From Agrobacterium tumefaciens (GTDB lineage: Bacteria > Pseudomonadota > Alphaproteobacteria > Rhizobiales > Rhizobiaceae): DNA of 64,000 bases. This document shows positions 1 to 9,610 of this stretch, in pieces. The notes under the pieces are model-generated. The model saw only the letters and a list, made by a program, of their open reading frames with translations, was not told where the DNA came from and made no database searches. Numbering within the stretch: position 1 is the stretch's first letter; every line of letters begins with the position of its first letter. The position numbers and the translations under genes are program-made. The stretch lies in the NCBI GenBank assembly GCA_025560025.1, contig CP048485.1:2771501-2835500 (forward strand). Direction: 5' to 3'.

Positions 1-885
1 CGCGCGGTCGACCAGCGACATGGCCATGGCCTTGCGCTCGCTCTGGCCGAACACCAGACCGTAGCCACGGGTGAATTGCGGCGGCGCTTTTGCCGAACCC
101 TTGAACTGGTTGACCATCTGGCATTCGGTGACCTGTATGTCGCCCAGCGAGACGGCAAAGCCGAGTTCCGGCACGTCCAGTTCAATCTCCACTTCACCGA
201 TGCGTATTTCACCGACAAAGGGGTGCGTGCGGCCATAACCGCGCTGTGTTGAATAAGCGAGCGCCAGAAGGAAACCCTCATCACCACGCGCCAACGATTG
301 CAGGCGCAGGTCACGCGGCATTGGAAACTCCATCGGCTCCCGCGTCAGATCGCCGGCAATATGATCATCAGGCATATCGCCGTCGGTCTCTATCAGTCCC
401 TCTTGCGCCAGAATGTCGGAGACGCGCATGACATATTCCGGCTCGCCTTCACGCCGGGCAGCGGTTTCGACGGTCTCGTCCTCGAGAAGAGAGGGGTCAA
501 GCAGGCGGTGGGTGTAATCGAAGGTCGGCCCCAGCAATTGCCCGCCCGGCAAATCCTTGTAGGTCGCGGAAACGCGCCGGTGCACCGTCATCTCAGCGGT
601 ATCGACCGGAACCGAATAACCGAAACGTGGCAGCGTCGTGCGGTAGGCGCGCAGCAGAAAGATGGCCTCGATCATGTCGCCGCGGGCCTGCTTGACCGCG
701 AGGGCTGCAAGCGACTGATCGTAAAGAGACGCTTCCGCCATAACCCGGTCGACGGCGAGCGAAAGCTGCGAAACGATCTGCGACACTGTCATCGCGGGCA
801 GGTCGCGGTCTCCGCGCCGCTTGTCGGCAAGAAGCCGGTGGGCGTTGGCAATGGCGGTTTCCCCGCCTTTGACAGCAACATACAT
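1..885 (-). CDS. phnI: Carbon-phosphorus lyase subunit PhnI, 3' part missing
   Basis: PhnI is a core subunit of the C-P lyase complex and is needed to form the ribose-1-triphosphate phosphonate intermediate from ATP and a phosphonate. The reading frame is open for 295 codons from the ATG at 885 to the window edge with no stop, so about the last fifth of the roughly 370-residue family is outside the window. The N-terminus (MYVAVKGGETAI) and later stretches such as YTHRLLDPSLLEDE and LALAYSTQRGYGRTHPFVGE are typical of PhnI. It starts one base after the phnH stop and is therefore the third gene of a phnGHI operon. Seen: frame and family similarity. Inferred: phosphate-starvation and PhnF control. 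Confidence 0.93.
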   Translation of the reverse strand, partial: MYVAVKGGETAIANAHRLLADKRRGDRDLPAMTVSQIVSQLSLAVDRVMAEASLYDQSLAALAVKQARGDMIEAIFLLRAYRTTLPRFGYSVPVDTAEMTVHRRVSATYKDLPGGQLLGPTFDYTHRLLDPSLLEDETVETAARREGEPEYVMRVSDILAQEGLIETDGDMPDDHIAGDLTREPMEFPMPRDLRLQSLARGDEGFLLALAYSTQRGYGRTHPFVGEIRIGEVEIELDVPELGFAVSLGDIQVTECQMVNQFKGSAKAPPQFTRGYGLVFGQSERKAMAMSLVDRA

Positions 886-886
886 C

Positions 887-1495
887 TTATGCCTCCACGG
901 GTTGGATGCGCGTCGTGCGCGGCAGGCAGACAAATCTGTCGGCGGATGTCAGGATGACGTCGACGCCGCGCGGGAAAATGGCATTGTTCTCCGCCCACAG
1001 CCGCGGGAATATGTCCGGCAGGCCGGTGGGGCTGATGATGTTGACGTGGCGGATACCGGGGCCGGAGAGCAGCAATTCCCGCCCGCCATCCAGGCCAGGC
1101 AACTCGATGATGAGCGTGGTGGAGCGGTCCGGATATTCCTGACTTCCCTGGGCGAAGAGACCGAAGGAAGCTATGGCGCTGCCCGCTTCGATGACGGCGA
1201 AATGCGCCGCATTTTTTTCATCCGTCGCGACCGCGCCGGTATGAAATGCAACCCAACCGGGGACGGTGGTTTTTCGTAGCGCGCCGCTCAGCCACACCGG
1301 CGTATCGTGATCGCAGAGCGCCAGCAGAACCGCGCCGGTGGCGGGGGCGAGAGGCGATGGCGGGGCGACCGCGGTTTCGATTGTCTGCGGCGTGCCCGGC
1401 CGGGCCATGCCATCCATGAGTTTCTTGAAAATCCGTTGGGAATCGAAGACGGCGTCGGAGAAGCCGCCCGTCAATGCTTCGGCCTTGACGCTCAT
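887..1495 (-). CDS. phnH: Carbon-phosphorus lyase subunit PhnH
   Basis: PhnH is a structural subunit of the C-P lyase core complex (PhnGHIJ). The 202-residue product begins MSVKAEALTGGFSDAVFDSQ and contains the family stretch FKKLMDGMARPGTPQ near residue 30, with a length typical of PhnH. I choose the ATG at 1495 rather than the TTG three bases upstream, because it overlaps the phnG stop codon (TGATG), the usual translational coupling in this operon. Its stop lies one base before phnI. It should be co-transcribed with phnG and phnI from the promoter at about 1960-2038. Confidence 0.93.
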   Translation of the reverse strand: MSVKAEALTGGFSDAVFDSQRIFKKLMDGMARPGTPQTIETAVAPPSPLAPATGAVLLALCDHDTPVWLSGALRKTTVPGWVAFHTGAVATDEKNAAHFAVIEAGSAIASFGLFAQGSQEYPDRSTTLIIELPGLDGGRELLLSGPGIRHVNIISPTGLPDIFPRLWAENNAIFPRGVDVILTSADRFVCLPRTTRIQPVEA

Positions 1496-1956
1496 CAATC
1501 TTCTCCTCGAACCATGGTGAAGAAATCGACCCGTGTTGCGGCGGTTTCTTTTGTTTTCCTGTCCTTCTCCTCGATCAGTCGTTTCTCGACCGGTGAAAGA
1601 AGCTCGGTCTCGACAAAGCCGCGGGTCGGGCTTTCCTGCCAGAGCGCATCGAAAACGGCGGCGTACCAGGCCTTCTTGCGGCCGGTGCCGAGAACATGCG
1701 CGTGACCGACGGTGCCCGAGGCAAGCTTGACGGTTGCCCGGGTAACGGTCGTCTCACCCAGATTGAAGGGCGCGCCGCCGCCGCCGATACGGCCTTTGAC
1801 CATGACGAGGCCGGTTTCCGGCCCACGCACATTTTCCGTCCGGGGGCTTTCATCCTGCCGGTTCCAGACGGTTTCAAGTTCCTGAACCGTGGCGCGGGCA
1901 AGAAGCGCCGCCACCCGCTTTTTGTCTGCATGCAAATCTGCAGTTTCGTGAATCAT
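1495..1956 (-). CDS. phnG: Carbon-phosphorus lyase subunit PhnG
   Basis: PhnG is a small subunit of the C-P lyase complex that degrades phosphonates. An ATG at 1989 is in frame, but I choose the ATG at 1956 (product MIHETADLHADKKR..., 153 residues). It has a GAGG Shine-Dalgarno at a good distance, and the 1989 ATG would place the perfect palindrome at 1971-1988 inside the gene. The core contains GLVMVKGRIGGGGAPFNLGE and the VTRATVKL stretch, typical of PhnG. First gene of the phnGHI operon, divergent from phnF. The stop overlaps the phnH start by one base. Confidence 0.9.
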   Translation of the reverse strand: MIHETADLHADKKRVAALLARATVQELETVWNRQDESPRTENVRGPETGLVMVKGRIGGGGAPFNLGETTVTRATVKLASGTVGHAHVLGTGRKKAWYAAVFDALWQESPTRGFVETELLSPVEKRLIEEKDRKTKETAATRVDFFTMVRGED

Positions 1957-1970
1957 CGCTTGACCTCTAA

Positions 1971-1988
1971 TGTCTATTGATATAGACA
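1971..1988. promoter_or_regulatory. Probable PhnF operator (perfect 7-bp inverted repeat)
   Basis: TGTCTAT, four bases (TGAT), then ATAGACA forms a perfect inverted repeat. It lies in the 82-bp gap between the divergent phnG and phnF starts, 15 bp upstream of the phnG ATG. HutC-subfamily GntR proteins such as PhnF bind short inverted repeats of this size. Assignment to PhnF is inference from position and symmetry. Confidence 0.65.
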
Positions 1989-2038
1989 ACTATACAATAT
2001 AAGGTACATTTAACGTTAGTGAATGACAAGCGTGTGAC

Positions 2039-2776
2039 ATGGGCCCTTCGGCAGCGATGAAAAGAAAGAACGGCGTGGCGCTCTGGCGGCAGATCGCCGA
2101 CAGGATCAGAGGCGAGATCGCGGCGGGCGATCACGATGAAACCGGCATGTTGCCGCCGGAAATGACGCTGGCTGAAAAATTCGGCGTCAACCGCCATACC
2201 GTCCGAAGCGCCATTGCCGCACTCGCCAGCGAAGGCATCCTCGAGCCGGTGCAGGGGCGCGGCACGATAATCGCCCGCAAGGAGCGCCTGAGTTTTCCGA
2301 TCTCACGGCGCACGCGATTTACGGCGGGGATCGCCGATCAGGTCAAGGAAATGGAAGCGCTGCTTCTGTCCCACACGACCGAGCCGGCAAATGCCGATCT
2401 GGCCACACGGCTGCAACTACCGGCCGGTGCGCCGCTCATACGTCTCGAAACGCTGCGCAAGGCGGATAACCGGCCGGTGTCCCGCTCAACCACATGGTTT
2501 CCGGCCGATCGTTTCGCCGGAATAGGCGAGGCCTACCAGAAGAGCGGCTCGATTACCGCTGCCTTCAATATGCTGGGCGTGGCGGATTACGTGCGTATTT
2601 CCACCGTCATTTCCGCCAGCCATGCGGACACGCAGGATCTGGCCGATCTGGAACTGTCGCCGGGCGCAATCCTGCTCGTCACCCAGGCGCTGAATGCCGA
2701 TATGGATGGCGTGCCGGTACAATATGCCATCAGCCGCTTCTCGGCTGATACGGTCGAATTCACGGTTGAAAATTAA
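2039..2776 (+). CDS. phnF: GntR-family (HutC type) phosphonate regulator PhnF
   Basis: A 245-residue one-component repressor with an N-terminal winged helix (about residues 14-80, including PPEMTLAEKFGVNRHTVRSA) and a C-terminal UTRA effector domain (about 95-240). This is the HutC/PhnF architecture. It is transcribed away from phnGHI, and the gap between them carries a perfect inverted repeat that is its likely operator. The ATG at 2039 has no clear Shine-Dalgarno. A second ATG at 2057 is an alternative start that would remove six residues without touching the domain. Role as phn repressor is inferred from neighbours. Confidence 0.88.
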   Translation: MGPSAAMKRKNGVALWRQIADRIRGEIAAGDHDETGMLPPEMTLAEKFGVNRHTVRSAIAALASEGILEPVQGRGTIIARKERLSFPISRRTRFTAGIADQVKEMEALLLSHTTEPANADLATRLQLPAGAPLIRLETLRKADNRPVSRSTTWFPADRFAGIGEAYQKSGSITAAFNMLGVADYVRISTVISASHADTQDLADLELSPGAILLVTQALNADMDGVPVQYAISRFSADTVEFTVEN

Positions 2777-2785
2777 GGTGCAGGC

Positions 2786-3613
2786 TTATTCCGGCTGCGA
2801 AAGCCCCAGCACATCCAGCATGGAATAAAAGCCCGGCTTTTTGTCTAAGGCCCAAAGTGCCGCGACAATTGCCCCGCGTGCGAAGATGGAGCGGTCACCG
2901 GCGTAGTGGGAGAGCTCGACGCGCTCTCCCTCGCCAGCGAAAATGACAGAATGTTCGCCGATCACCGAACCGCCACGCAGCGTGGCAAAACCGATGGTGC
3001 CCGCCTCACGCGCGCCCGTATGCCCGTCGCGTACGCGCACCGAGGAGGCGGTGAGATCGACCTTGCGGCCCGCCGCCGCCGCCTCGCCGAGCAGAAGGGC
3101 GGTGCCCGAGGGCGCATCCACCTTATGTTTGTGGTGCATTTCAAGGATTTCGACATCCCAGTTCTGCGCATCCAGCGCCTGCGCCGCCTGCTGCGTTAAA
3201 ACGCTGAGCAGGTTGACGCCGAGGCTCATATTGCCCGACTTGACGATGCGGGCATGGCGCGACGCCGCCTTGAATTTTTCCTCGTCTTCCGCCGAGCAAC
3301 CCGTGGTGCCGATGATATGCACGATGCGGGCCTGTGCGGCGAGGCCGGCAAAGGTGAGGCTGGTTGCCGGCGAGGTGAAATCGATCACCCCTTCCGCATG
3401 CAGAAATGCCTGCAGCGGATCGCTGGTGATTTCGACGCCGATCGGGCCGAGACCGGCGATTTCGCCCGCATCGCGGCCGACAAAGGCAGAGCCCTCGCGC
3501 GCGACGGCGGCGTGCAACTGGACGCCGGGCGTCTGGTGAATAAGGCGGATCAGCGCCTGTCCCATGCGGCCCGCCGCGCCGACCACCACCAGTTTCATGC
3601 CGCTGCTGCCCAT
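2786..3613 (-). CDS. dapB: 4-hydroxy-tetrahydrodipicolinate reductase
   Basis: DapB reduces the DapA product to tetrahydrodipicolinate with NAD(P)H, in the diaminopimelate/lysine pathway needed for peptidoglycan. The N-terminal dinucleotide-binding motif GAAGRMGQ is near residue 12, and the catalytic/substrate motif [13 protein letters not shown] is present in the middle. The total of 275 residues matches the family. I start at ATG 3613; a GTG at 3625 and an ATG at 3598 (directly before KLVVVGAAG) are alternatives. It is minus-strand, downstream of glk with a 134-bp gap, and converges on phnF with only 9 bp between stops. Confidence 0.95.
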   Translation of the reverse strand: MGSSGMKLVVVGAAGRMGQALIRLIHQTPGVQLHAAVAREGSAFVGRDAGEIAGLGPIGVEITSDPLQAFLHAEGVIDFTSPATSLTFAGLAAQARIVHIIGTTGCSAEDEEKFKAASRHARIVKSGNMSLGVNLLSVLTQQAAQALDAQNWDVEILEMHHKHKVDAPSGTALLLGEAAAAGRKVDLTASSVRVRDGHTGAREAGTIGFATLRGGSVIGEHSVIFAGEGERVELSHYAGDRSIFARGAIVAALWALDKKPGFYSMLDVLGLSQPE

Positions 3614-3747
3614 GCTTTTACTCACTTTTCATGTCGGGCGGATCGAGACCCGCCGGTATCGGACGATTGATGTTGCCGCGGTGACGTTAAAGACCGTCCG
3701 GCCGCTTCGCAAGCATCACATCAAATGGTCGACCGCTGGAAACGCGA

Positions 3748-4770
3748 TCACGCCCTCCAGCGTCGTCCATCGAGTGAAAGGCCGAAATCGGAAGGCGTTC
3801 TCGCATAGGTTGCCAGCCCGGAAAGGGCAGCCTGCGGATGGGTGACGACGAAGGTGGGGATGGTCCGCATCAGCGCGCTGTGCGGCGCCTTGTCCTCGAA
3901 CGCGGCCCGGAATTCAGGGCTTTTCAGCGCCGGAATGATTTTCTGCGAAATGCCGCCGGCCAGATAGACGCCGCCCTTGGCCATGAAGATCAAGGCCAGA
4001 TCGCCAGCCAGGCGGCCGAGATAGGTGCTGAAAAGCGAAAGCGTTTCTTTCGCCTGCGCATTCTGGCCGGAAAGCCCGTGAGAGGTGATGTCGGCCGGAT
4101 CGGAAAAGACGGGGTCTATGCCATCGGCTTTGCAGACGGCGCGATAAAGATTGACAAGTCCACGCCCGCACAGGATCTGCTCGCCGGCGACACGGCCCTC
4201 AATGGTTTCAATATGCGGAAAAACCGCATAGTCACGCGCGCTTCTGGGGCCGATGTCGACATGGCCGCCTTCACCCGGTACCGGGAACCACATGTGGCGG
4301 GCGTAAACCAGCCCGGCGACGCCAAGGCCCGTGCCCGGCCCAAGAACCACACGCGACGCCAGCACGTCTTTTTTGCCGGCGCCGATGGGCTCGCGATTGT
4401 CATCGTCGAGCGCTGCAATCGCCAGAGCCTGCGCTTCGAAGTCGTTGATGACGATGACATCCTTCAGGCCGAGTTTCGCCAGCATATCCTTCGGCTTCAC
4501 GACCCAATGGCAATTGGTCAGCGGAATTTCGTCGCCTTCGATGGGGCCAGCAATCGCAAGGATGGTCGAGACCGGCTGCAGCGAGGTCTTGTCCAGAACC
4601 GCCTGCTGAATGGCGTCGTCAATCGTCGGATATTCCGCTGTTTTCACGGTGGTGAGGTGCACGGGTTCCGCAAAGGAATCGATCAGAATGGAAAAGCGGG
4701 CATTGGTGCCGCCGATGTCGCCAAGCAGGATCGGAAAGGACAGATATTCGGTATCGGACGTCTTCGGCAT
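3748..4770 (-). CDS. glk: Glucokinase
   Basis: ATP-dependent glucose phosphorylation to glucose 6-phosphate in the cytosol. The 340-residue product has the bacterial glucokinase motifs: phosphate-binding [11 protein letters not shown] near residue 17, [18 protein letters not shown], and [10 protein letters not shown] with the catalytic-region residues, then CGRGLVNLY. The ATG at 4770 gives the usual MPKTSDTE start and length. An in-frame ATG four codons upstream is possible. It follows mgsA by 21 bp and probably shares its transcript, linking glucose entry with the methylglyoxal bypass. Confidence 0.95.
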   Translation of the reverse strand: MPKTSDTEYLSFPILLGDIGGTNARFSILIDSFAEPVHLTTVKTAEYPTIDDAIQQAVLDKTSLQPVSTILAIAGPIEGDEIPLTNCHWVVKPKDMLAKLGLKDVIVINDFEAQALAIAALDDDNREPIGAGKKDVLASRVVLGPGTGLGVAGLVYARHMWFPVPGEGGHVDIGPRSARDYAVFPHIETIEGRVAGEQILCGRGLVNLYRAVCKADGIDPVFSDPADITSHGLSGQNAQAKETLSLFSTYLGRLAGDLALIFMAKGGVYLAGGISQKIIPALKSPEFRAAFEDKAPHSALMRTIPTFVVTHPQAALSGLATYARTPSDFGLSLDGRRWRA

Positions 4771-4791
4771 TACCTGTTCCATGTTGGCGCG

Positions 4792-5175
4792 TCATTCGGC
4801 GAGGTTGAAGTCGATGAGGTTTTCTGCGGTGGCGCGGTTGAGCGCCATGGGAATATCGTAAACCGTGGCAAGCCGGGTCAGTGCCTTCACATCCACATCA
4901 TGCGGCATCGCCGTCAGCGGGTCGGTGAAGAAGATCAGCATATCCACCTCGCCGGTCGCAATCATCGCGCCGATCTGCTGGTCGCCGCCGAGTGGGCCGC
5001 TCTTGAGGCGAATGACATCGAGCCCCGGACAGGCTTCCTGAACCCGCCCGCCGGTCGTGCCGGTGGCGACGATCTTGAATCCGGCCAGCGCCTTTTGATG
5101 GTGACGTGCGAAATCCGCCATATCGTCTTTTTTCTCGTCGTGAGCGATGAGTGCGATACAGCGTTGCCCTGCCAT
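4792..5175 (-). CDS. mgsA: Methylglyoxal synthase
   Basis: Converts dihydroxyacetone phosphate to methylglyoxal and phosphate, an overflow route when glycolytic phosphosugars accumulate. The 127-residue product from ATG 5175 ([16 protein letters not shown]) has the family features: the HDEKK segment, the phosphate-binding TGTTGG, and [14 protein letters not shown], followed by MLIFFTDPL. The frame continues upstream to an ATG at 5241, but those 22 extra residues are not MgsA-like. Minus strand, upstream of glk. Confidence 0.95.
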   Translation of the reverse strand: MAGQRCIALIAHDEKKDDMADFARHHQKALAGFKIVATGTTGGRVQEACPGLDVIRLKSGPLGGDQQIGAMIATGEVDMLIFFTDPLTAMPHDVDVKALTRLATVYDIPMALNRATAENLIDFNLAE

Positions 5176-5277
5176 GTCCCCAGCCTGTTCCCGGTAAAGA
5201 ATTAAATCGATTTGAAGCCTTCTATAACAGCTTGCAGCCATTTGAAAAGGGAAGCTGTTGAATGCCGCATTTCTGTA

Positions 5278-6327
5278 TCAGTTCAATGTCGGACGCTGGG
5301 TCGGAAGCGGAATATCTGAAGGCGGCTGAATGGCCGGAGCATTCTGGATGACCTGTTCGACGCTCTGTTGCCGCACGGCCTGGGCCGGGGAATAGGCCTG
5401 GGCGGCAAAACCCTCCGGATTGGCGGAAGGAGCGGCAGCCACGGCAGCGCAGGCCGATGGCAGGTCGGAAACCATGACGGGGCGGGGTTTAACCGGCTTG
5501 GCGTTGGGATCCTTTTTCGGAGGCGCCCAAGGCTCCTTGCTGAACCACCAGGCCAGCGACTTGTCGCAGCCATCACCCTTGCCCACGGCCGCCTGCGGTT
5601 TGCAGTTGGGCGCGCCGGGCGGGCATTCGAGCCTGACGTGGAAATGCTCGTCGTGACCGTAAATCGGCCTGATCTTGCCCATGAAAGTGCGGTCGCCCGT
5701 CCAGGTCTGGCAGAGTTTCTGCTTGATCGCCGGGTTGACGAAAATCCGCTCCACCTGCGGATAGCTTGCGGCCATCATCACCAGCCGGGCATTGAGCGGT
5801 GACCATTTGCGGTCGTCCACCGTCAGAAACTTGCTTTTGTCCAGCATGGATACGAAAGGCACCGTTTCACGCTGCTCCACGCTCAGCCGGGGCGTGGGCA
5901 TCGGCCGCCACCAGATATCGACATCGAGACCGATCTGGTGCGAGGCATGGCCTGTCAGCATCGGCCCGCCGCGCGGCTGGGAAATATCGCCCAGCAGCAG
6001 CCCCGGCCAGCCGATTTTCTGGGCGTCCTGCGAAAATTGCTCGAGGAAGGAAATCAGCTGCGGCTGTCCCCAGCGCCGGTTGCGGGAAAGGCGCATGGCC
6101 TGCCAGCCTGGACCATCCGTCGGCATGGCGATCGCGCCGGACTGGCATCCCTTGGCATAGGAGCCGATCGGCTGCGAGCTCGCGGCGGAAGGCAGAGCCA
6201 TGTGGCCAAACACTTCTTTTGCGGGCCTGTCTTCAGCCGATACGGTTTGAACCTGCAGCTGCACCGCGGAAACAACCGAAATCGCCAGCATGGCCGCCTT
6301 GAAAACTCTGGATGATCCCGCCGTCAT
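5278..6327 (-). CDS. mepA: Penicillin-insensitive murein endopeptidase MepA
   Basis: Periplasmic zinc D,D/L,D-endopeptidase (family M74) that cuts peptidoglycan crosslinks. An N-terminal hydrophobic signal segment ends about residue 31. The zinc ligand pattern is visible: H127 and H130 in the GHASHQIG segment, D137, and a later His in GHDEHFHVRLECP. The C-terminal tail of about 80 residues is rich in Pro and Ala and looks disordered. At 349 residues it is somewhat longer than the E. coli protein because of this tail. Divergent from yejA across a 204-bp gap; 102 bp upstream of mgsA. Confidence 0.92.
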   Translation of the reverse strand: MTAGSSRVFKAAMLAISVVSAVQLQVQTVSAEDRPAKEVFGHMALPSAASSQPIGSYAKGCQSGAIAMPTDGPGWQAMRLSRNRRWGQPQLISFLEQFSQDAQKIGWPGLLLGDISQPRGGPMLTGHASHQIGLDVDIWWRPMPTPRLSVEQRETVPFVSMLDKSKFLTVDDRKWSPLNARLVMMAASYPQVERIFVNPAIKQKLCQTWTGDRTFMGKIRPIYGHDEHFHVRLECPPGAPNCKPQAAVGKGDGCDKSLAWWFSKEPWAPPKKDPNAKPVKPRPVMVSDLPSACAAVAAAPSANPEGFAAQAYSPAQAVRQQSVEQVIQNAPAIQPPSDIPLPTQRPTLN

Positions 6328-6531
6328 ATAGTCGTGCCCGTCCGATCAGATGATTCTCTTCTCCTCAAGATAAACTGGAACGGGATTTTGTTGAAACCAT
6401 GTTTCGACCGCTGGCGCCAAAGCATGAGGATAAAGACGCCGATAAAGAGCTTGTGAGGCGGCGCATCTGTTTTTTGCCAATCTTTGTTTTATGCTCTCTC
6501 CAACAAACACGAAAACAGGGACATTCCCCCA

Positions 6532-8376
6532 ATGATATTGGCACCACTGAAATCCCGCTGCCTCATCGCTCTTGCGGCATCCGCCCTGCTGATACCGGCG
6601 GCGGCCTCCGCACAATCGGCCGATGTATGGCGAAAGGGGATTTCGACGGTCGGGGAACTGAAACATCCCGATGGCTTCGATCATTTCGACTATGTGAACA
6701 CCAAGGCGCCGAAAGGGGGCATCCTTCGCCTGTCGACGGCGGGCACCTTCGATACGCTCAATCCGCTGCTCGCCAAGGGCGAGGCGGCGACCGGCCTTTC
6801 TCTTGTTTTCGATACATTGATGAAATCGACGGAAGAGGAGCTGTCGGCCTCCTACGGTCTTCTGGCCGAGGGCGTGAGCTATCCGAACGATATTTCGAAA
6901 GCCACCTTCCGGCTGCGCGCCGAAGCGAAATGGGCCGATGGCAAGCAGGTGACGCCGGAGGATGTCGTCTTCAGCTTCGAAAAGGCCAAGGATCTGAGCC
7001 CGCAGCTTGCGACCTATTACACCCACGTCACCAAGGCGGAGGTGAGTGGCGAAAGGGACATTACCTTCACTTTCGATGAAAAGAACAATCGCGAATTGCC
7101 GCAGATTGTCGGGCAATTGCTGATCGTTCCCAAGCACTGGTGGGAAGCCGCCGGCCCGGATGGCAAGCCGCGCGACATATCGCGTGGCACGCTGGAGCCG
7201 GTGATGGGTTCCGGCCCCTACAAGATTGCCTCAGTCTCTCCCGGCTCGACAATTACTTATGAACGCCGCGACGACTACTGGGGCAAGGACGTCAACGTGA
7301 ATGTCGGGCTGAACAATTTCAAAACCATCGCCTACACCTTCTTCGCCGATCAGGATGTCGAATTCCAGGCCTTCAAGTCCGGCACCGTTGATTTCCGGCA
7401 GGAAGCCTCCTCCAGCCGCTGGGTCACGGGTTATGATTTCCCAGCCGTTAAGGAAGGCCGCGTCAAGAAGGAAGAACTGCCGAATATCTATCGTTCCGTC
7501 GGCATCATGCAGGCCTTTGTGCCGAACCTGCGCCGCGAAAAATTCCAGAACCCGAACCTGCGCAAGGCACTCAACTACGCTTTCGATTTCGAGGAGCTGA
7601 ACCGAACGCTGGCTTACGGCCAGTTCCAGCGCATCAACAGCTTCTTCATGGGCAGCGAGCTGGCCTCTTCCGGCCTGCCCACCGGGCGAGAGCTGGAAAT
7701 TCTTCAGGAACTGAAGGATCAGGTTCCGCCGGAGGTCTTCACGACAGAATATCGCAACCCCGTGGCAGGCGATCCCGCCAAGCAGCGCGACAATCTGCGC
7801 GAGGCGGTTAGGCTGATGAAGGAAGCCGGTTACGAGCTGCGCGGCAACCGCATGGTCAATGCGAAAACCGGACAGCCGCTCGATATGGAGTTTCTGATCG
7901 ATTCCGCCGGCATGGAAAGAACCATCCTGCCCTATGTCCAGAACCTCAAGAAGATTGGCATCAACGCGACGATCCGCACAGTCGACGCCTCGCAATATAC
8001 CAACCGCACCCGCAGCTTCGATTATGACGTCATCGTCAAGCTCTGGGCGACTTCCGCCAACCCCGGAAACGAACAGGCGGATTTCTGGGGCTCGGCCGCC
8101 GCCGACCGGCAAGGGTCCAACAATATTGCCGGCATCAAGAACCCCGCCGTCGATGCGTTGGTCAGGAAGGTCATATTTGCGCCCAACCGGGATGAACAGG
8201 TCGCCGCCGCACGCGCGCTCGACCGGGTACTTCTGGCAAACAGCTACGTCATACCGCAATTCTACCGTGGTGAGATGTTCATCGCTTACTGGAATACGCT
8301 CATCCGTCCGGAAAACCTGCCCCAATATGGTGTCGGTTTTCCGGAAGCATGGTGGTCCAGCCAGGCCGCGAACTGA
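6532..8376 (+). CDS. yejA: Peptide/microcin C-type ABC transporter, substrate-binding protein YejA
   Basis: Periplasmic family-5 extracellular solute-binding protein of the YejABEF importer, which in enterobacteria and rhizobia takes up oligopeptides and microcin C-like compounds. I use ATG 6532, which gives a standard signal peptide (hydrophobic stretch ending AAASA at residue 27). A longer in-frame start at 6484 would precede the signal. The mature protein contains the SBP-bac-5 pattern (GILRLSTAGTFDTLNPLL, later LEPVMGSGPYKI and NPNLRKALNYAFDFE). 614 residues. First gene of yejABEF, 139 bp before yejB. Confidence 0.92.
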   Translation: MILAPLKSRCLIALAASALLIPAAASAQSADVWRKGISTVGELKHPDGFDHFDYVNTKAPKGGILRLSTAGTFDTLNPLLAKGEAATGLSLVFDTLMKSTEEELSASYGLLAEGVSYPNDISKATFRLRAEAKWADGKQVTPEDVVFSFEKAKDLSPQLATYYTHVTKAEVSGERDITFTFDEKNNRELPQIVGQLLIVPKHWWEAAGPDGKPRDISRGTLEPVMGSGPYKIASVSPGSTITYERRDDYWGKDVNVNVGLNNFKTIAYTFFADQDVEFQAFKSGTVDFRQEASSSRWVTGYDFPAVKEGRVKKEELPNIYRSVGIMQAFVPNLRREKFQNPNLRKALNYAFDFEELNRTLAYGQFQRINSFFMGSELASSGLPTGRELEILQELKDQVPPEVFTTEYRNPVAGDPAKQRDNLREAVRLMKEAGYELRGNRMVNAKTGQPLDMEFLIDSAGMERTILPYVQNLKKIGINATIRTVDASQYTNRTRSFDYDVIVKLWATSANPGNEQADFWGSAAADRQGSNNIAGIKNPAVDALVRKVIFAPNRDEQVAAARALDRVLLANSYVIPQFYRGEMFIAYWNTLIRPENLPQYGVGFPEAWWSSQAAN

Positions 8377-8515
8377 CGCTGGCCTTGCTTTCGTGCCGAA
8401 GGCTTGATTCACATAGGGCGAGACGAATCGCTTAAAGCGCAGGCAGCGCTTTCAGGAAAGGACCGGGTTTGACAGAAACGAAAACCGCTGACGTATCGGC
8501 CGGGAGCAGAGGCTG

Positions 8516-9610
8516 ATGGGCGCCTATATCCTCAGACGTCTGGCGCTGATGATCCCGACCATCATCGGCATTATGGGCATTTCGTTTCTCGTCATCCAGT
8601 TCGCGCCGGGCGGGCCGGTGGAACAGGTCGTCGCGCAATTGACCGGGCAGGGCGACAGCGCCTCCGACCGGCTCTCGGGCGGCGGCGATCTCATGGGCCA
8701 GTCCGGCGGTTTCGATGACAGCGGTTCGAAATATCGCGGCGCGCAGGGTCTCGATCCGGAACTGATCGCCAAGCTCGAAAAGCAGTTCGGTTTTGACAAG
8801 CCGCCGCTCACCCGTTTTCTCGAAATGATGTGGAATTATATCCGCTTCGATTTCGGCGACAGCTTCTTCCGCAATTCCTCCGTCATCGATCTCATCATCG
8901 ACAAGCTGCCGGTGTCCGCATCGCTCGGCTTCTGGATTCTGATCATTTCCTACATCATCTCCATTCCGCTCGGCATCAAGAAAGCCGTGTCCGACGGCTC
9001 GACCTTCGATGTCTGGACCTCCGGCATCATCATCATCGGTTATGCCGTGCCGAGCTTCCTGTTCGGTATCCTGCTCATCGTCCTCTTTGCCGGTGGATCC
9101 TTCTTCGACTGGTTTCCGCTCCGCGGTCTGGTGTCGGATAATTTTGATCAGCTGAACTGGTGGCAGAAGATCATCGACTATTTCTGGCACCTGACCCTGC
9201 CGCTCATTGCGCTGTCGCTTTCGGCCTTTGCGACGACGACGCTGCTGACCAAGAACTCCTTCATCGACGAGATCAAGAAGCAATATGTCATCACCGCCCG
9301 CGCCAAGGGGCTCACGGAGCGCAAGGTTCTTTATGGTCATGTGTTCCGCAACGCGATGCTGATCGTGATCGCCGGTTTTCCGGGCGCCTTCATCTCGGCC
9401 TTCTTCACCGGATCGCTGCTGATCGAGAATATCTTCTCGCTCGATGGCCTTGGCCGCCTCGGTTATCTCTCGGTCGTCAACCGTGACTATCCGATCGTGT
9501 TCGGCACGCTCTTCATCTTCTCGTTGATGGGCCTCGTGGTCGGCCTCATTTCCGACCTTATCTATACATGGATCGATCCGCGCATTGATTTCGAGCGGAG
9601 GGACGTGTGA
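8516..9610 (+). CDS. yejB: ABC transporter permease YejB
   Basis: Inner-membrane permease of the YejABEF importer, 364 residues. It starts with a transmembrane segment ([19 protein letters not shown]), has a long periplasmic loop of about 100 residues, then the BPD-transp-1 domain. The coupling (EAA-like) loop is visible near [23 protein letters not shown] good Shine-Dalgarno (GGGAG) lies ahead of the ATG. Its stop codon overlaps the yejE ATG by one base, so the two permeases are translationally coupled. Confidence 0.93.
   Translation: MGAYILRRLALMIPTIIGIMGISFLVIQFAPGGPVEQVVAQLTGQGDSASDRLSGGGDLMGQSGGFDDSGSKYRGAQGLDPELIAKLEKQFGFDKPPLTRFLEMMWNYIRFDFGDSFFRNSSVIDLIIDKLPVSASLGFWILIISYIISIPLGIKKAVSDGSTFDVWTSGIIIIGYAVPSFLFGILLIVLFAGGSFFDWFPLRGLVSDNFDQLNWWQKIIDYFWHLTLPLIALSLSAFATTTLLTKNSFIDEIKKQYVITARAKGLTERKVLYGHVFRNAMLIVIAGFPGAFISAFFTGSLLIENIFSLDGLGRLGYLSVVNRDYPIVFGTLFIFSLMGLVVGLISDLIYTWIDPRIDFERRDV

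Noticed and set aside
298..957. Long plus-strand open frame across the phn genes
   Set aside because: It runs antisense to phnI and phnH, which have clear family similarity, and its translation is Arg/Gly-rich without any domain.
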